From contig NC_051071.1 in the NCBI RefSeq assembly GCF_004664715.2, forward strand, positions 4,117,501-4,181,500: a stretch of DNA of 64,000 nucleotides, written 5' to 3'. The position numbers and the translations under genes are program-made. The DNA is from Peromyscus leucopus (Eukaryota > Chordata > Mammalia > Rodentia > Cricetidae). Each line of letters opens with the position of its first letter. The stretch's first letter is position 1. Under the pieces are notes generated by a model. It was not told the origin of the DNA. It saw nothing but the letters and a program-made list of their open reading frames with translations, and made no database searches. This document shows, piece by piece, positions 1-11,133 of the stretch.

Positions 1-140
1 TTCGAGACAGGTTTCTCTGTGTAGCTTTGCGCCTTTCTGGAGCTCACTTGGTAGCCCAGGCTGGCCTCAAACTCACAGAGATCCGCCTGCCTCTGCCTCC
101 CAAGTGCTGGGATTAAAGGCGTGCGCCACCAACGCCCTGC
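1..140 (-). repeat. B1 SINE in the inverted copy
   Basis: On the minus strand this is a 7SL-derived B1 with the internal promoter-like segment around 'ttaatcccagcac'. It sits at the same site in LINE-1 ORF2 as the B1 at 15300-15470. The window edge cuts off its A-rich tail. Confidence 0.9.
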
Positions 141-427
141 TTGCCAGTATTTTATTGAGTATTTTTGCATCAATGTTCATGAGGGAGACCGGTCTGTAGT
201 TCTCTTTCTTTGTTGCATCCTTGTTTGGTTTAGGTATCAGGGTGATTGTAGCCTCATAGAAGGAGTTTGGTAATGTTCCTTCTGTTTCTATTATGTGGAA
301 CAATTTAGAGAGTATTGGTATTAACTCTTCTTTGAAGATCTGGTAGAATTCTGTGCTGAAACCATCTGGTCCTGGACTTTTTTTGGTTGGGAGACTTTTT
401 TTTTTGAGCAGCGGCCCATGCATGGAA
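141..427 (-). pseudogene. LINE-1 ORF2 fragment (start of reverse transcriptase domain), inverted copy
   Basis: The minus-strand translation carries the LINE-1 RT entry motif (S-P-G-P-D-G-F) and the following segment ending at NYRPVSL. It duplicates 15055-15299 and is interrupted by the B1 at the same point. It is a relic with no coding capacity. Confidence 0.85.
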
Positions 428-670
428 TTTATTGTGTGCTACTGTTTATAAAATATTCAAATAGTCCTGCACATGCATAATATTTCCAACTTAGACAGGA
501 GACCATACAGGGTGCACTCTCTGGCAAACAAAACAACAGATGGTTCCGCTGCCTGGAGCTCTGAGTTGTATTCCAGGGCATGAGGGAAGCAGGCCACCAA
601 AGTAAAGGGAAATACCAAACTACAGTGGCAATCAGCACAGGGCAATAACTGTGTAAAATTAGCACATGGT

Positions 671-1170
671 NNNNNNNNNNNNNNNNNNNNNNNNNNNNNN
701 NNNNNNNNNNNNNNNNNNNNNNNNNNNNNNNNNNNNNNNNNNNNNNNNNNNNNNNNNNNNNNNNNNNNNNNNNNNNNNNNNNNNNNNNNNNNNNNNNNNN
801 NNNNNNNNNNNNNNNNNNNNNNNNNNNNNNNNNNNNNNNNNNNNNNNNNNNNNNNNNNNNNNNNNNNNNNNNNNNNNNNNNNNNNNNNNNNNNNNNNNNN
901 NNNNNNNNNNNNNNNNNNNNNNNNNNNNNNNNNNNNNNNNNNNNNNNNNNNNNNNNNNNNNNNNNNNNNNNNNNNNNNNNNNNNNNNNNNNNNNNNNNNN
1001 NNNNNNNNNNNNNNNNNNNNNNNNNNNNNNNNNNNNNNNNNNNNNNNNNNNNNNNNNNNNNNNNNNNNNNNNNNNNNNNNNNNNNNNNNNNNNNNNNNNN
1101 NNNNNNNNNNNNNNNNNNNNNNNNNNNNNNNNNNNNNNNNNNNNNNNNNNNNNNNNNNNNNNNNNNNNNN
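671..1170. other. Assembly gap (500 N)
   Basis: A run of exactly 500 N, the conventional filler for a gap of unknown size. Reading frames through it are artefacts. The inverted copy ends at its left edge, so the left/right order here should not be trusted. Confidence 0.99.
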
Positions 1171-1218
1171 CTGAGAATTTAGATATTATCTAAATACAGC
1201 GGAGTTAGATGCATACTG

Positions 1219-1293
1219 TAGAACTCACAGAGATCCGCCTGCCTCTGCCTCCCGAGTGCTGGGATTAAAGGCATGCACCACCACTGCCTGGCT
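1219..1293 (-). repeat. B1 fragment, reverse orientation
   Basis: This is the 5' portion of a B1 in reverse ('cctgcctctgcctcccgagt', then 'gggattaaaggcatgca'). It abuts the retroviral sequence that starts near 1294, so it probably inserted into ERV1. Confidence 0.75.
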
Positions 1294-1595
1294 TTGCAGT
1301 AACTTTTTAGGAGAGATTAACAACCACTATCCCAAAAGCAAGAGAATAGAATTCATAAAGAAGACTTAATGAGTCCTTCCTCACATTGTACAACAAAAGC
1401 CAATTTCTGGAGTCCTCACATTCTATACTGATGCAAATAAATCAGGGAAAGCAGGCAGAAGTGTATGCCATTCTTATGGTACTGATGGACTTCACAGAAC
1501 CCCTCAATATAGTCACTGACTCTCAATATGCAGAAAGAGTTGTTTTACATATTGAAACTGCTGAATTTATTCCTAATAATACAGAATTAACTTGA
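1294..1595 (+). pseudogene. ERV1 RNase H remnant
   Basis: The open stretch 1386-1595 contains the retroviral RNase H segment with a Glu-x-Tyr-Ala-Ile block followed by T-D-S-Q-Y-A, the region of two active-site acids. The sequence before it (from 1300) matches the linker upstream of RNase H in ERV4 but is out of frame. A stop follows at 1593-1595. The remnant is inactive. Confidence 0.8.
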
Positions 1596-1806
1596 TTATT
1601 CATACAATTGCAGGAAATCATCAGAAAAAGGGAACATCCTATATAGATATATCACATATCAGATGCCATACAGGTCTGCCAGGACCTCTAGCACAAGGTA
1701 ATGATGAGATTGATCAGTTACTAATAGGTAATGTGCTAGAAGTCTCAAAATTTCATAAGAAATAACATGTAAATAGCAAAGGTTTGAAGAAGGATTTCTC
1801 CATCAC

Positions 1807-2352
1807 TTGGCAAAATGTCCTACTTGTTCCATCTATAAACAAACTCCATTACCTGCATGGAGCAATCCAAAAGGTAAACAAGGAAATGAAATTTGGCAGA
1901 TGGATATGTTTCATTTTGCAGAATTTAGAAGATTAAATTATGTACATCATACCATTGACACCTATTCAGGATTTCAATGGGCAACTCCTATGAATTCTGA
2001 AAAGGTTGATTCTGTGATTACACACCTATTAGAAGTTATGGCCATCATGGGAATACCTGTACAAATTAAGACAGACAATGCTCCAGCATATGTCTCCAAT
2101 AAAATGAGACAATTCTTTGCTTATTACAATATAAAGCATGTTACAGGTATACCACACAATCCCACAGGCCAAGCAGTCATGGAAAGATCCAATCGAACTT
2201 TAAAGGATATGCTAAATAAACAGCAACAGGTAGCAATGACTCCTAGAAATAGATTGCATAGTGCTTTGTTAACCTTGAATTTTCTCAATGATGATGAGAA
2301 AGGAACAACAGCTGTGGAGAGACGTTGGACGACAGACAAAATCCTGAGCTAA
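1807..2352 (+). pseudogene. ERV1 integrase, long open fragment
   Basis: A 181-codon open stretch covers the end of the HHCC zinc domain (K-C-P-T-C near residue 5) and the catalytic core. All three acids of the D,D-35-E centre appear to be present: Asp in Q-M-D near residue 32, Asp in K-T-D-N-A-P near residue 90, Glu in M-E-R-S-N-R-T near residue 126. Integrase inserts proviral DNA into host chromosomes. The first half of the zinc domain lies upstream in a broken frame (about 1735-1800) and the C-terminal domain follows the stop in another frame (about 2380-2500). The core looks intact but the protein could not be made whole. Confidence 0.85.
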
Positions 2353-4755
2353 AACAACCGGTTTATTTCAAGGATGTGCTGACCTCAGAATGGAAACCTT
2401 GATATGTTCTACATTGGGGAAGGGGTTTTGCTTTTGTTTCTGCAGGAGAAGAAAAGCTATGGATACCAACAAAATTAATAAAAATTTGATTCAAACAGGA
2501 GAAACCCCTTGATGGAGAGAAGTAAAAGATCATCCATCAATGTGACATCTCTACAAGTTGCAAGAAAATTTTAACAATCAAAGGTTGTGGTAGGGTTCTG
2601 TTTTTTCTTTCCAGGATAATGGAAATACCCATCTTCCAAAAATCATAAGACCTTGGATATCCAGATGTTTACAGTGGAAAGAAAGAATCTATTGGTACCA
2701 ATCTACACATGGCAAAATCTCACTGCCTAACATTTATCTCTCTATCAATCTAGAAAAGTTGTGGTTCCAATTCAATTATAAGCCAAGCTGGCTTTTGGAG
2801 ATTGGCTCACTCCTTCTCTAAACCCAAACATATTGCTAAAATAAAAGGTTGAGAGACTCTTAAGTCCCGTATCAGAAGAGCCCTCTGGTGTGGGACAGAA
2901 GGAAACCAATAAAAAGGGACCATTGTCTTCAAGATTCTAATTCTTTCCATGGTTACTCTTGATTTCTCAGAATCCTTTCTTACATGCTATGTCCTCTTTA
3001 AATCCAAACTTTCCATTTTGATAACAAATAAGTTTTTCCAAATCAATCTTTGAAGTCTCCAGAAGGAAGATGGGGCCCCAACAACAACTCTACCCAATCC
3101 AGAATGATGCCATGGTAATCATCATCATACTACACTTCTTGCCAGAATTGCAGACAATCTTACCCATTACTCTAAGACTTGCTGCAGAACCTACAGTTAG
3201 TCTAACTGAGATTTAATTATCTGAGCTTTCTCACAGTACCCAACAAAGATACCATCACCCCCTAAACAGCAGGAAGCAATTCTAAGAAAACGACGCCCCT
3301 TCTCCCTTCGGTTTCATAATTCTCAGGGTTATAGATGATGGTTATAGGGTTAGGGGTTGAAGAAAATATTGGACTCAGTATTCTAAAAAAAGGGAAAAGA
3401 AGAAATGGAATGGATAGGTATAAGATATTATGGTAGATTATTGTATATACTAGTAAGCAAATTTAGGAAAATAGCAGCCTTAGATAATTTGCACTGTTAT
3501 GGATTCTTATATGTTGATACAAATGTAAACTATTTTTATGTTCCTGTTTAAGATAATTTGTATATTGATAAAAATGCAGAACTATATTTGTTATAATGTA
3601 CATATATTTCTACTCTTATTTGAAATATTTGTATATTGATACAAATATAAATTTATATCTGTCATACTGTATGTATGTTCTACTTCTGCTTAGGATATTT
3701 TGCATATTGATATATATTTAAGGTTATTGTCATATTGCATATTGCATTATACATTCCTACCTCTGTTATAAATATCTTGTGTATTGTCACAATTTTGAAG
3801 TCATCGTCCTTTACCGTATATTTGCTTATAGACTGTTTGCCTGGTTTACATGAAGCCTTAGTCCTTAGGTTATTAAGACTTATAGATTTATAGTCACCTA
3901 TGCTTGTCATCTCTGTAGTTATGTTAGTTAGGTTATCCAGATTTACAGATACATAGGTCAGATGGACAGGTAATCTTCAAACACTTCACAGACCCTGAGA
4001 ATATGACATTTAAATAACTTAGAATTCTGTTGAAGTGAAACACAATTGCTCCTGGCAACACCAATTTGATCCTGAGAGAACAATGGGATGCTAAGACAAT
4101 TCCATTTGGAAGTTTGTCTTCTTGACACAAAATGGCCTATTGGGCAAAGAACTGCCCTTGCCTCAACTGCTGACAATACAAGTGTTGTCCTTCTGGACAA
4201 GCAGGACACAAGGAAAAGTGACCTCTAAACTCTGCCAAGACAGGGTAAGATGGTCTTTCAGAATTCCTGCCAATTTGAATGCACCAATAATGCTGAGAAT
4301 CATTAGGTGACTGTCCAGGCTATCAGCTGTCTCTGTCTACTCTTGCAAGATTCCTGAAAGTTGCTTGCATCCATCTACCATTTCTCAGGTATGATTATAT
4401 TCCTTCTCAGGTCTTTGATGGGATTGAAGACTAGCAGTTATAGTTACAACTTAGTATATATATACTATATATAATAGTATATATATATATAATATATATA
4501 TATAATCTTAGATAGAACATATTAAGTATTAGATTCAGGTTCTTTAGGATAAAACACCTTTGGAATGATCTTTGTAACATACCATTTGCTGGATTTTAGT
4601 ATGTGCTTCTTGCTTGATATTGTTCGCATTGGTTGTAATTCCATCTTATCTAGGTCATTATCCCTCATTATTCCTGGACAATATTTGATAACCATTCCTT
4701 TGTATATAGTCATGTATTAGGTTAGAACCTTCTTATTTAGACAAAAAAGGAGAGA
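2353..4755 (+). other. ERV1 3' non-coding region without env
   Basis: This 2.4-kb, AT-rich stretch has no reading frame resembling an envelope. Its start (to about 2520) is the decayed C-terminal end of integrase. Two blocks are shared with the other proviruses: 3965-4260 (matches 21965-22260) and 4305-4450 (matches 22370-22510, 52545-52700 and, inverted, 29400-29570). It ends in an A/G-rich tract at 4742-4755 that would serve as the polypurine primer. An (AT)n tract lies at 4455-4505. Confidence 0.75.
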
Positions 4756-5035
4756 TGTGGTGGGTAGCCATTCCAGCTTTGATCTGGGAGTTCCAACCCC
4801 CATTGAGGCTTTGGCAACTGTCACGCCTACAAGGTGGGGCCAAGGGAGGACCCTGGAGACCCAAGATCGAGATGGGCCAGCACTATTTCTGTTCCTGGAC
4901 CCTAGACGGTGGAGGTTGACCAAGCAGAGCTCCAGAGAACAACGCTGGATTGCGATACAGCTTCCCCAGACCCTGCGACCTACCTATACCTTCATTTGTA
5001 AGTTACCCACTAAATAAATCTTTATTTTAACTACA
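4756..5035 (+). repeat. ERV1 3' LTR
   Basis: It starts with TGTGG directly after the purine tract and ends with CTACA, so it has the TG...CA form. The length is 280 bp. An AATAAA signal lies at 5013-5018, near the 3' end. It is unlike the LTRs of ERV2-ERV5 except at the termini. Confidence 0.75.
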
Positions 5036-5288
5036 TAGCATGGTCCTAATAATTTCACCAATAGGGGCTATTTAAAACAAGAGTGGGCTGGGGTTATACA
5101 AGGGCTTGGGTTTGGGACCCAGGATTTCAAAGAGAAAAGACATAGGAATCTACAGAGAAGGCTGAAAAGGTGATTCAGTGAGGAAAGATGCTTGCTACCA
5201 AGCATGATGACCTCAGTTTGGTCCCCAGGACCCATATAATGGAAGGAAAGAACTTACCCCTACAAGTTCTCATCTGACTTACACACAC
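5036..5288. other. Unassigned sequence after ERV1
   Basis: No gene is visible. The part 5165-5285 resembles the tail portion of a B2-type SINE ('ttggtccccaggacccatat'), weakly supported. Confidence 0.4.
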
Positions 5289-5289
5289 C

Positions 5290-5357
<68 letters not shown>

Positions 5358-5490
5358 CAGAAAGACAGAAAGAGCGCGAGAGAAAGAGCAAGAGAGAAAG
5401 AGCAAGAGAGAGAGAGAGAAGGAAGGAAGGAAGGGAGGGAGGAAGGAAGGAAGGAAGGAAGGAAGGAAGGAAGGAAGGAAGGAAGGAAGG
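5290..5490 (+). repeat. (AAAG)n / (AAGG)n microsatellite
   Basis: About 17 AAAG units are followed by a degenerate AG-rich stretch and about 17 GGAA units. The Ser/Phe/Leu reading frames through it on the minus strand are repeat artefacts. Confidence 0.95.
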
Positions 5491-5599
5491 GGAAAAGTAG
5501 GTAGGCTTGGGATGTCAAAGAGAGAATTTATTTATATGTATGCATGTGTGTCTGTGTGAGTTTATGCATGTACATGTTCAGAAAGCTTAACCAGCCAAA

Positions 5600-5866
5600 T
5601 TCTTCTAGTTTCTGCCTTCTACCATTACTCCCTGGGATTAAAGGCTCACTTCTTGGGATTAAAGGTGTGTGTCACCGTGCCTGGGTGTTTCCAATGTGGC
5701 CTTGAACACTAAGATCCAGAGGGACTTCTGCCTCTGGAATGCTAGGATTAAAGACTTGTGCTACCACTGCCTAGCCTCTATGTTTAATATTGTGGCTGTT
5801 CTCTTCTCTGACCCCAGATAAGTTTATTAGCATGCACAATATTTTGGGGAACACAATACCACCACA
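5600..5866 (-). repeat. SINE-bearing LTR, reverse orientation
   Basis: On the minus strand it begins TGTGGTGGTATTGTG, includes 'ctaataaacttatctggggt' and contains three 'tttaatccc'-like B1 boxes. It is the same type as the plus-strand copy at 54868-55283. Its left boundary is uncertain. Confidence 0.6.
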
Positions 5867-6745
5867 GAGAGCAATTAGACTTTTCTTCAATGAAGAAGAC
5901 TCTTAATTATACTGTCAGTGTGCCATAAGAGAAAAATCAGTTCTGTGCTATTACAAAATAAGAAATAGACTGGATACTAAGGTCTACAAGTACTCCTTGG
6001 GAAGATGGCCCTGACTAGGCCGCATTCGCTAGTCTATGACATATGCAAGGATAGAAACCTTCATTGTATTTTGAGAATAGGCAATCCTTGTTCATCCAGT
6101 CTGCTTTTTTCCTAGAGGATAGAATTTAAGTTCTATTTCTACCCCAACATCTGGGAATCCATGAGAATATAATTTCAAGGCTGTGCCTTTGCAGCAGCAC
6201 AGGCTAGAGTCACCAAGAAGATTCTAGGAAAATGAAGGCTGGTGCCAGGTTCTTGGTGTCAGGTCAGTGTCTTGTCACATGTTCATAGAGACAGTTGTTC
6301 TCCATACTTTATGTTTGGGCTTTTTTGATTCTCCTAGAGTCACTATTCCTTTATATTTTCTGTATATTCCTGATTACTCCAACAACAGCTGTTCTCAATA
6401 AACTAAGGCTTGACTTCTCTTGAATGTACCAACCCACTGGGACTTGTCTCAATCTGATGTTCTAGGTCAGTACTAATGGGAATTAGACTTTTTCCAAATC
6501 ACCAATAAGATGGAATTGAACTTTGAAAAGTTTGTGGTCCTGAAAGTGCCAGCAGAATAGGTAAAACAGATAACATGTAAACTTCATGGGGTTTGCTATG
6601 GCTTTAGCCTGTCAAATCTTTACTATATAGCCCATAGTAGAGACACCATGAGCAAGCTAACTCCATTCTGTGTTTTGGACAAAGACTAACACTTATGTAT
6701 GCTTTTAACAGTAACAGATCCTTTTGTTGAGAAGACATGGGTAAC
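5867..6745. other. Unassigned intergenic sequence
   Basis: I see no reading frame, RNA gene or recognisable interspersed repeat in this stretch. Confidence 0.5.
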
Positions 6746-7016
6746 TGTTGTGTGATATTTTGTGTCCTGACAAATAAAGCTTGCCACTAGTTAACCATAG
6801 AGATCTGGAGGTCTGTACAGACAGGAGACAGGAAGTGATAAGTCAGGGCAGAGACAGAATTTTAGCTTTTTTTGGTCAGAGGATTTGGAGATGTAAGAAG
6901 TCACTGGTGAATGATCCTCTTCTTCTCTGATCTTTCAGCTTTTACCCTGATTTCTCAATAAAAAAAAAAAACTCATGGTTTTTATTGATAAGATTAATTA
7001 GGATTGCACTTCATCT
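6746..7016 (+). repeat. ERV2 5' LTR
   Basis: It starts TGTTGTGTGATATTTTGTG, carries 'gacaaataaagc' (poly(A) signal) and ends near 'cacttcat'. It resembles the reverse LTR at 55957-56252 and the 3' half of the insertion at 59350-59664. The exact end is uncertain. A degenerate Lys-type primer-binding site follows ('gtgtccaac'). Confidence 0.7.
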
Positions 7017-7369
7017 AGTGTCCAACTTTTGGGGCAAAATATCATAAAAAAGCCTCTTGCCTATGGCTTTGCAGCCACTGGCACAGGCCAGAGCTGCACG
7101 TGTGGCTCCTGCTGGAGTCACCACCCCACCAACTAGGTTTTCCTTTTTTCCCCAAGCTCTCTGAGCAAGTCTTGGATTTTTCTGTTGCAGCCTCTCTATA
7201 GCTCATCTTTTAGTCACCATTAATAAACTATAACAGAACAGAGTTATCATTTCCAAATATTTTCCCTTAAATTTTGACATCATTAAAAATTAAATGACAG
7301 GATAACCAATATTAATGGAATTTACATAATGTCAATCATGAATATTATTTGTTCGATCATTTTTGTTTT

Positions 7370-8400
7370 AGCATTGAAAAGGTTGTTTAATTTAAGTGCC
7401 AAGGTAAAAATTTTACAAAAACTTGTGAAAAAGATTATAGAGATATTCAGACCCAGGCAGAGGAATTTAAAGGTGAACCTACCTCAGCATTGAATTATAT
7501 GGTTACAGAGAAACAGCCTGTTTTCAAACAACCAAGCTTAATCTATCCAGTAATCTTACAGGAATTGCCAAATGCTCGAGGCTGTGTATGAGCTAACTGG
7601 ACTCCTGTGAAAATGTTAGATTTGAGGAGATTTAAATAAGCTATATTCTTATATGGTATGTATTCTCCATTTGTAAAGCAGATGTTAAATTCATGGTCAA
7701 CTTGTAATAGAATTATCCCTCAAGACTGGAAATATTTTGTTACAGCAGTAATAGAGGTTAGTCCAAAGTTACAATGGAGAACCTGGTGGAAAGCAGATGC
7801 TAAGACTAGAGAACAACAATGTCGGACTAGAGGTATGAAAATATCCCAATATCAACTTCTTGGAGAAGGCGATTGTGCTGATACACAAAGATAATCTGTA
7901 TATGATAGCCACGCACTAATTTTATGCTAAATGGCAACCCTGAATGCTTAGGACAGAATTGAAGAAGTAGGAAAGAAAATTGAATCATTTACAAAAGTTA
8001 TACAGGTCACAAAAGAAACCTTCACTGGTTACTTTAAAGGCTGTCTTCAGCAGTAAATAAATCAATACCAAATTCAGAATCTACACAGATACTAATTGAA
8101 TCTATGACTTTAGAAAATGCCAATGTACAAGGCAAAAGGTAATTAGGCCATTAAAGGCAAGATCAGCACCCTTGGAGGAATGGATCAAAGATACAATTAA
8201 TATTGAATTGCATGACCATGATGATACTTGGATAGAAGAGGTGATTTCCAGAGGTGTGAAAAAAAAAATAATGTCAGATGTTTTAATTGCAGTAAATGAG
8301 GTCATCTAAAAAGGGACTGTGAAGAGGGCATTCCTAGAAACAAAATTTCTTCAAGGAACAAAGGCAACAGAATGCTCCTCCCTTCTGTATTTTGCAAACA
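7370..8400 (+). pseudogene. ERV2 gag remnant
   Basis: The open stretch 7658-7894 is capsid-like and aligns with the matching regions of ERV4 and ERV5 gag (motif H/Y-S-P-F-V-K-Q-M-L-N). Further downstream, 8275-8325 encodes a CCHC zinc knuckle (C-F-N-C) interrupted by a stop codon. Gag would build the particle core and the knuckle would bind genomic RNA. Several stops separate the parts, so no protein is expected. Confidence 0.75.
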
Positions 8401-8699
8401 TTAGACTAACAAATGTAGATCAACAAGGGACAGACAAGGGAATCCTTTGCCTTTGCCATTGGGAAACTCCCTGAGGGGCCTCTTGCAGGCCCCCATGGCA
8501 AATTCAGTTTAGTTCTTTCTGCCATTGTAGAAGAAACTCCTTCCCAGAGCAATTAAATAACCTATTGTAAATAAATCATACTACTCAAGGTGATAGAACA
8601 ACTATCACAGAGAGAACAAAAAATTCGGGAGAAATCATAAAGCAATTTTTTTTGGCAAACTTCTACAAATGAACAAAGACCAAAATTAAAAATATGAAT

Positions 8700-8920
8700 A
8701 AATGATGTTCTTATTGAGGTCTTGTAGAGACAGGTGTGGATGTTACAATAATTGCACCAGAATCTTGGCATCCAAATTGGCCCCTTCAGGAGGAAAATGT
8801 TCAGCTGTTAAGGACTGGAACATTATATCAAGTGAAACTGAGTGCAAAATGGGTCAAACGTATAGGGCCAGAAGGACAGAGAGAAAAATTAAAGCTAATA
8901 TAGTTCTGAATTTATGAGGT
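8700..8920 (+). pseudogene. ERV2 protease remnant
   Basis: The sequence aligns with the retropepsin region of ERV4 (50396-50600). The active-site D-T-G is changed to E-T-G here, so the catalytic Asp is lost. A stop ends the stretch. Confidence 0.7.
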
Positions 8921-8929
8921 CATGATTTA

Positions 8930-10665
8930 TTACAACAATGGAATACCCAGATTAACATCCCTCCAACTTCAAAAACAAACCATAAACTAACATGTGTTTC
9001 TGAGAAAAATATTAGAAAATATTATAAAGAACAGTCACCAGCGATCCAGATTGTACAATAACAGGGCACAACAGCTGCTGATTTTTCAGACAGCAACAGC
9101 TCTGTCTTTAAAATGATTACCAAATAACCCTGTATGGGTTCAGCAATGGCCTTTAACAACAGAGAAACTTACAGGCCTTAGAGCATCTCATACAATAGCA
9201 GTTAAATGCTCAGAATATTGAAGAATCAACCAGCCCCTGGAATTCTCCTGTATTTGTTATTAAAAAGAAATCTGCTAAGCAGAGAATGGTAACAGACTTA
9301 AGAGCAATTTAAAAAACTAATTCAGCCAATGATTTCCCTACAATCTGGAATTCCTTTGCTTATTCTGTTACCTAAATGATGGCCTCTCATAGTTATCAAT
9401 TTAGACTGTTTCTTCTCAATGCCCTTAGAAGAAAAAGACAAAGAATGATTTGCCTTCATAGTGCCTACTTAAAATAATTCTCAGCCACTTAAGAGATATC
9501 AATGGAGGGTTCTCCCATAGGAAATGTTAAATAGCCCAACCCTGTGCCAATATTTTCTATGGCAGCAATTGAAAGTAATATGTAAACAATTTCCTAAATC
9601 TATAATTTATCATTACATGAATGCTATTTTACTAGCAGATTCAAATGCAGATAACTTAGAAAGACTGTTTAAGGAAGTAAAGAAAAATTTTCCTTGCTAG
9701 GGATTACAAATTGCTCCTGAAAAGATACAAAGAGAAGATTCTATTAATTATTTAAGATATAAAATAGGTCTATAAAAATTAGACCCCAAAATGTGCAAAA
9801 TAGGAGAGATCAATTATGAACTCTTAATGATTTTCTATGATTATTTGGAAACATTTTCAGCCTATGGACTGCTGTTTGGGTGAAAATTTATGAATTGAGT
9901 AATTTGTTTAAAATCTTAGAGAGTGACAGGGGCTTAAATAGTCCAAGAGAATTATCAGCTGAATCTTAGAGAGAATTGGTTTTGGTGGAAAAGAAAATAC
10001 AGGATGCACATGTGGATCATGTGGATCCAAAGATTGGTTGCATTCTGGTTATTTTTACGCTCTAAGCATTATCTTACTGGAATTTTAATGCAGATGGATA
10101 ATATTATATTTGAATGAACATTTCTATCAAATAAAGAAAGTAAAAAATTAAAAATGTATGCGAAAATATCGCTGAGTTGATTTTAAAAGGAAAATTGAGA
10201 CTTTTCAATTAGCAGGAATAGACACAGCAGAAATTGTAGCACCTTTAAATAATGATGAAATTGACAAATTATGCGCAGAAAGTGAACCTTAGCAAAGAGC
10301 TTTCAATAATTTTTTAGGAGAGATTAACAAAAAATATCCCCAAAGCCACAGAATTCAACTTATAAAGAGAGCTAACTAGATCCTGCCTCACACTGTATGG
10401 AAAACACCAATATCTGGAGCCCCTACATTTTATATAGACACAAATAAACAAGGAAAGGCAGGTTACAAATCAGAAAATTTTAGTAAAATGGTTCAAAGTT
10501 CTTATAATTTGGTTCAAAAATTTGAACTATTCTGATGGTATTAATGGATTTTTCAGAACATCTCAACATACTCTCAGTATGCCAAAGAAGTAGTCTTACA
10601 TATTGAAACAGCAGAATTTATCCCTGATGAGTCAGAATTAACTTTGTTATTTATTCAGTTACCAG
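8930..10665 (+). pseudogene. ERV2 reverse transcriptase and RNase H remnant
   Basis: The RT palm and fingers can be followed in several frames by alignment with ERV4 50606-52250. The polymerase motif Y-M-D-D at about 9614-9625 has become Y-M-N-A through base changes, so both catalytic Asp residues are gone. RNase H follows at about 10380-10650. Numerous stops and indels make this the most decayed pol in the window. Confidence 0.8.
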
Positions 10666-10667
10666 AA

Positions 10668-11133
10668 ATAATCAGGCCCATCCTGTCCCCGACTTCCCTT
10701 CTGGGCCAGAGGTGAGTATCCGCGCCCAACCCGGACCCCATCCCTGGGCACCAGCCACACCAGGAAGACCTGTCCAACTTGGCCCCAGGTTCTGGCCACC
10801 AGGCAGGTCCCCTTCTAGCCCCAACGGGAGGGATCCTCCTTTTCTAAGCCCCCCCCCAGCAGACCCTGCAATCTCCACGCCCTGCCCCCATGCCTATCTG
10901 CCCGAGACCCCAGCCACCTCTTGAGACTTAGAGACCGGCCCCCAGCTCCCATCCTGCTCCCGACCTCCCTTCTGGACCAGAGACTTCCGGTCCAGATAAG
11001 AGCTTCCATCCTGCCCTGGAGTTCCCATTTGTACAAGAGAACTCCCATCTGGACAAGAGAGAGAGACTTCCTGAATCTGTCAGCTCTTTCTGAACCAAGT
11101 ACACTGATAAGACCAAGAAGGAACCACAAGGAG
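10668..11133 (+). promoter_or_regulatory. LINE-1 5' UTR with internal promoter
   Basis: GC-rich sequence with several Pro/Arg-rich frames and repeated 'ccgacttcccttctgg'-like units (10689 and 10962), followed by ORF1. Its position matches the internal promoter of a rodent L1. The ORF1 frame stays open upstream to 10921, but the start at 11134 fits ORF1 better. Confidence 0.7.

Larger units (their letters stand above)
1..670 (-). repeat. Inverted copy of 14769-15441 ending at an assembly gap
   Basis: Read on the minus strand, this block matches 14769-15441 almost base for base: the end of a processed 3' UTR (428-670), a piece of LINE-1 ORF2 (141-427) and the B1 inserted in it (1-140). The lengths are 670 and 673 bases. 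The three missing bases each fall in a homopolymer (GG, CCC, A8), and I see one substitution (near 131-140). Both copies share the same nested insertion breakpoints, so they derive from one locus. It is either a true inverted duplication or an extra haplotype copy misplaced beside the gap. Confidence 0.92.
1294..5035 (+). mobile_element. ERV1: 5'-truncated class II (betaretrovirus-like) provirus
   Basis: Order on the plus strand: end of RNase H (from about 1300), integrase (to 2352), a long non-coding stretch (2353-4755), a purine tract (4742-4755) and a 3' LTR (4756-5035). The 5' LTR, gag, protease and RT are absent, lost in or before the gap at 671-1170. No env-like reading frame is visible between integrase and LTR. 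The RNase H/integrase sequence is closely related to ERV3 and ERV5 on the other strand, but the LTR is of a different type. Class II assignment rests on integrase/RT resemblance and on the Lys-type primer site of the related ERV4. Confidence 0.87.
6746..10667 (+). mobile_element. ERV2: decayed betaretrovirus-like provirus, 3' end replaced by LINE-1
   Basis: Order: 5' LTR (6746-7016), degenerate primer site (about 7017-7035), gag (7370-8400), protease (8700-8920), RT (8930-9900), connection and RNase H (9900-10665). The sequence stops within RNase H where a LINE-1 5' UTR begins. Integrase, 3' tract and 3' LTR are not seen again before the gap. Many stops and frameshifts are present, so this is an old copy. 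It has the same gene order and sequence lineage as ERV4 at 48-53 kb, but an LTR related to that of ERV5. Confidence 0.87.

Noticed and set aside
666..1193. Open frame of 175 codons
   Set aside because: Consists almost entirely of N from the assembly gap. The same applies to the frames over 16984-17613.
2353..4755. Envelope gene in ERV1
   Set aside because: Only short frames (up to 83 codons), none with a surface/transmembrane layout; the tract is also non-coding in the other copies.
5175..5518. Ser/Phe/Leu-rich membrane-like proteins on the minus strand
   Set aside because: Translation of the AAAG/AAGG microsatellite.
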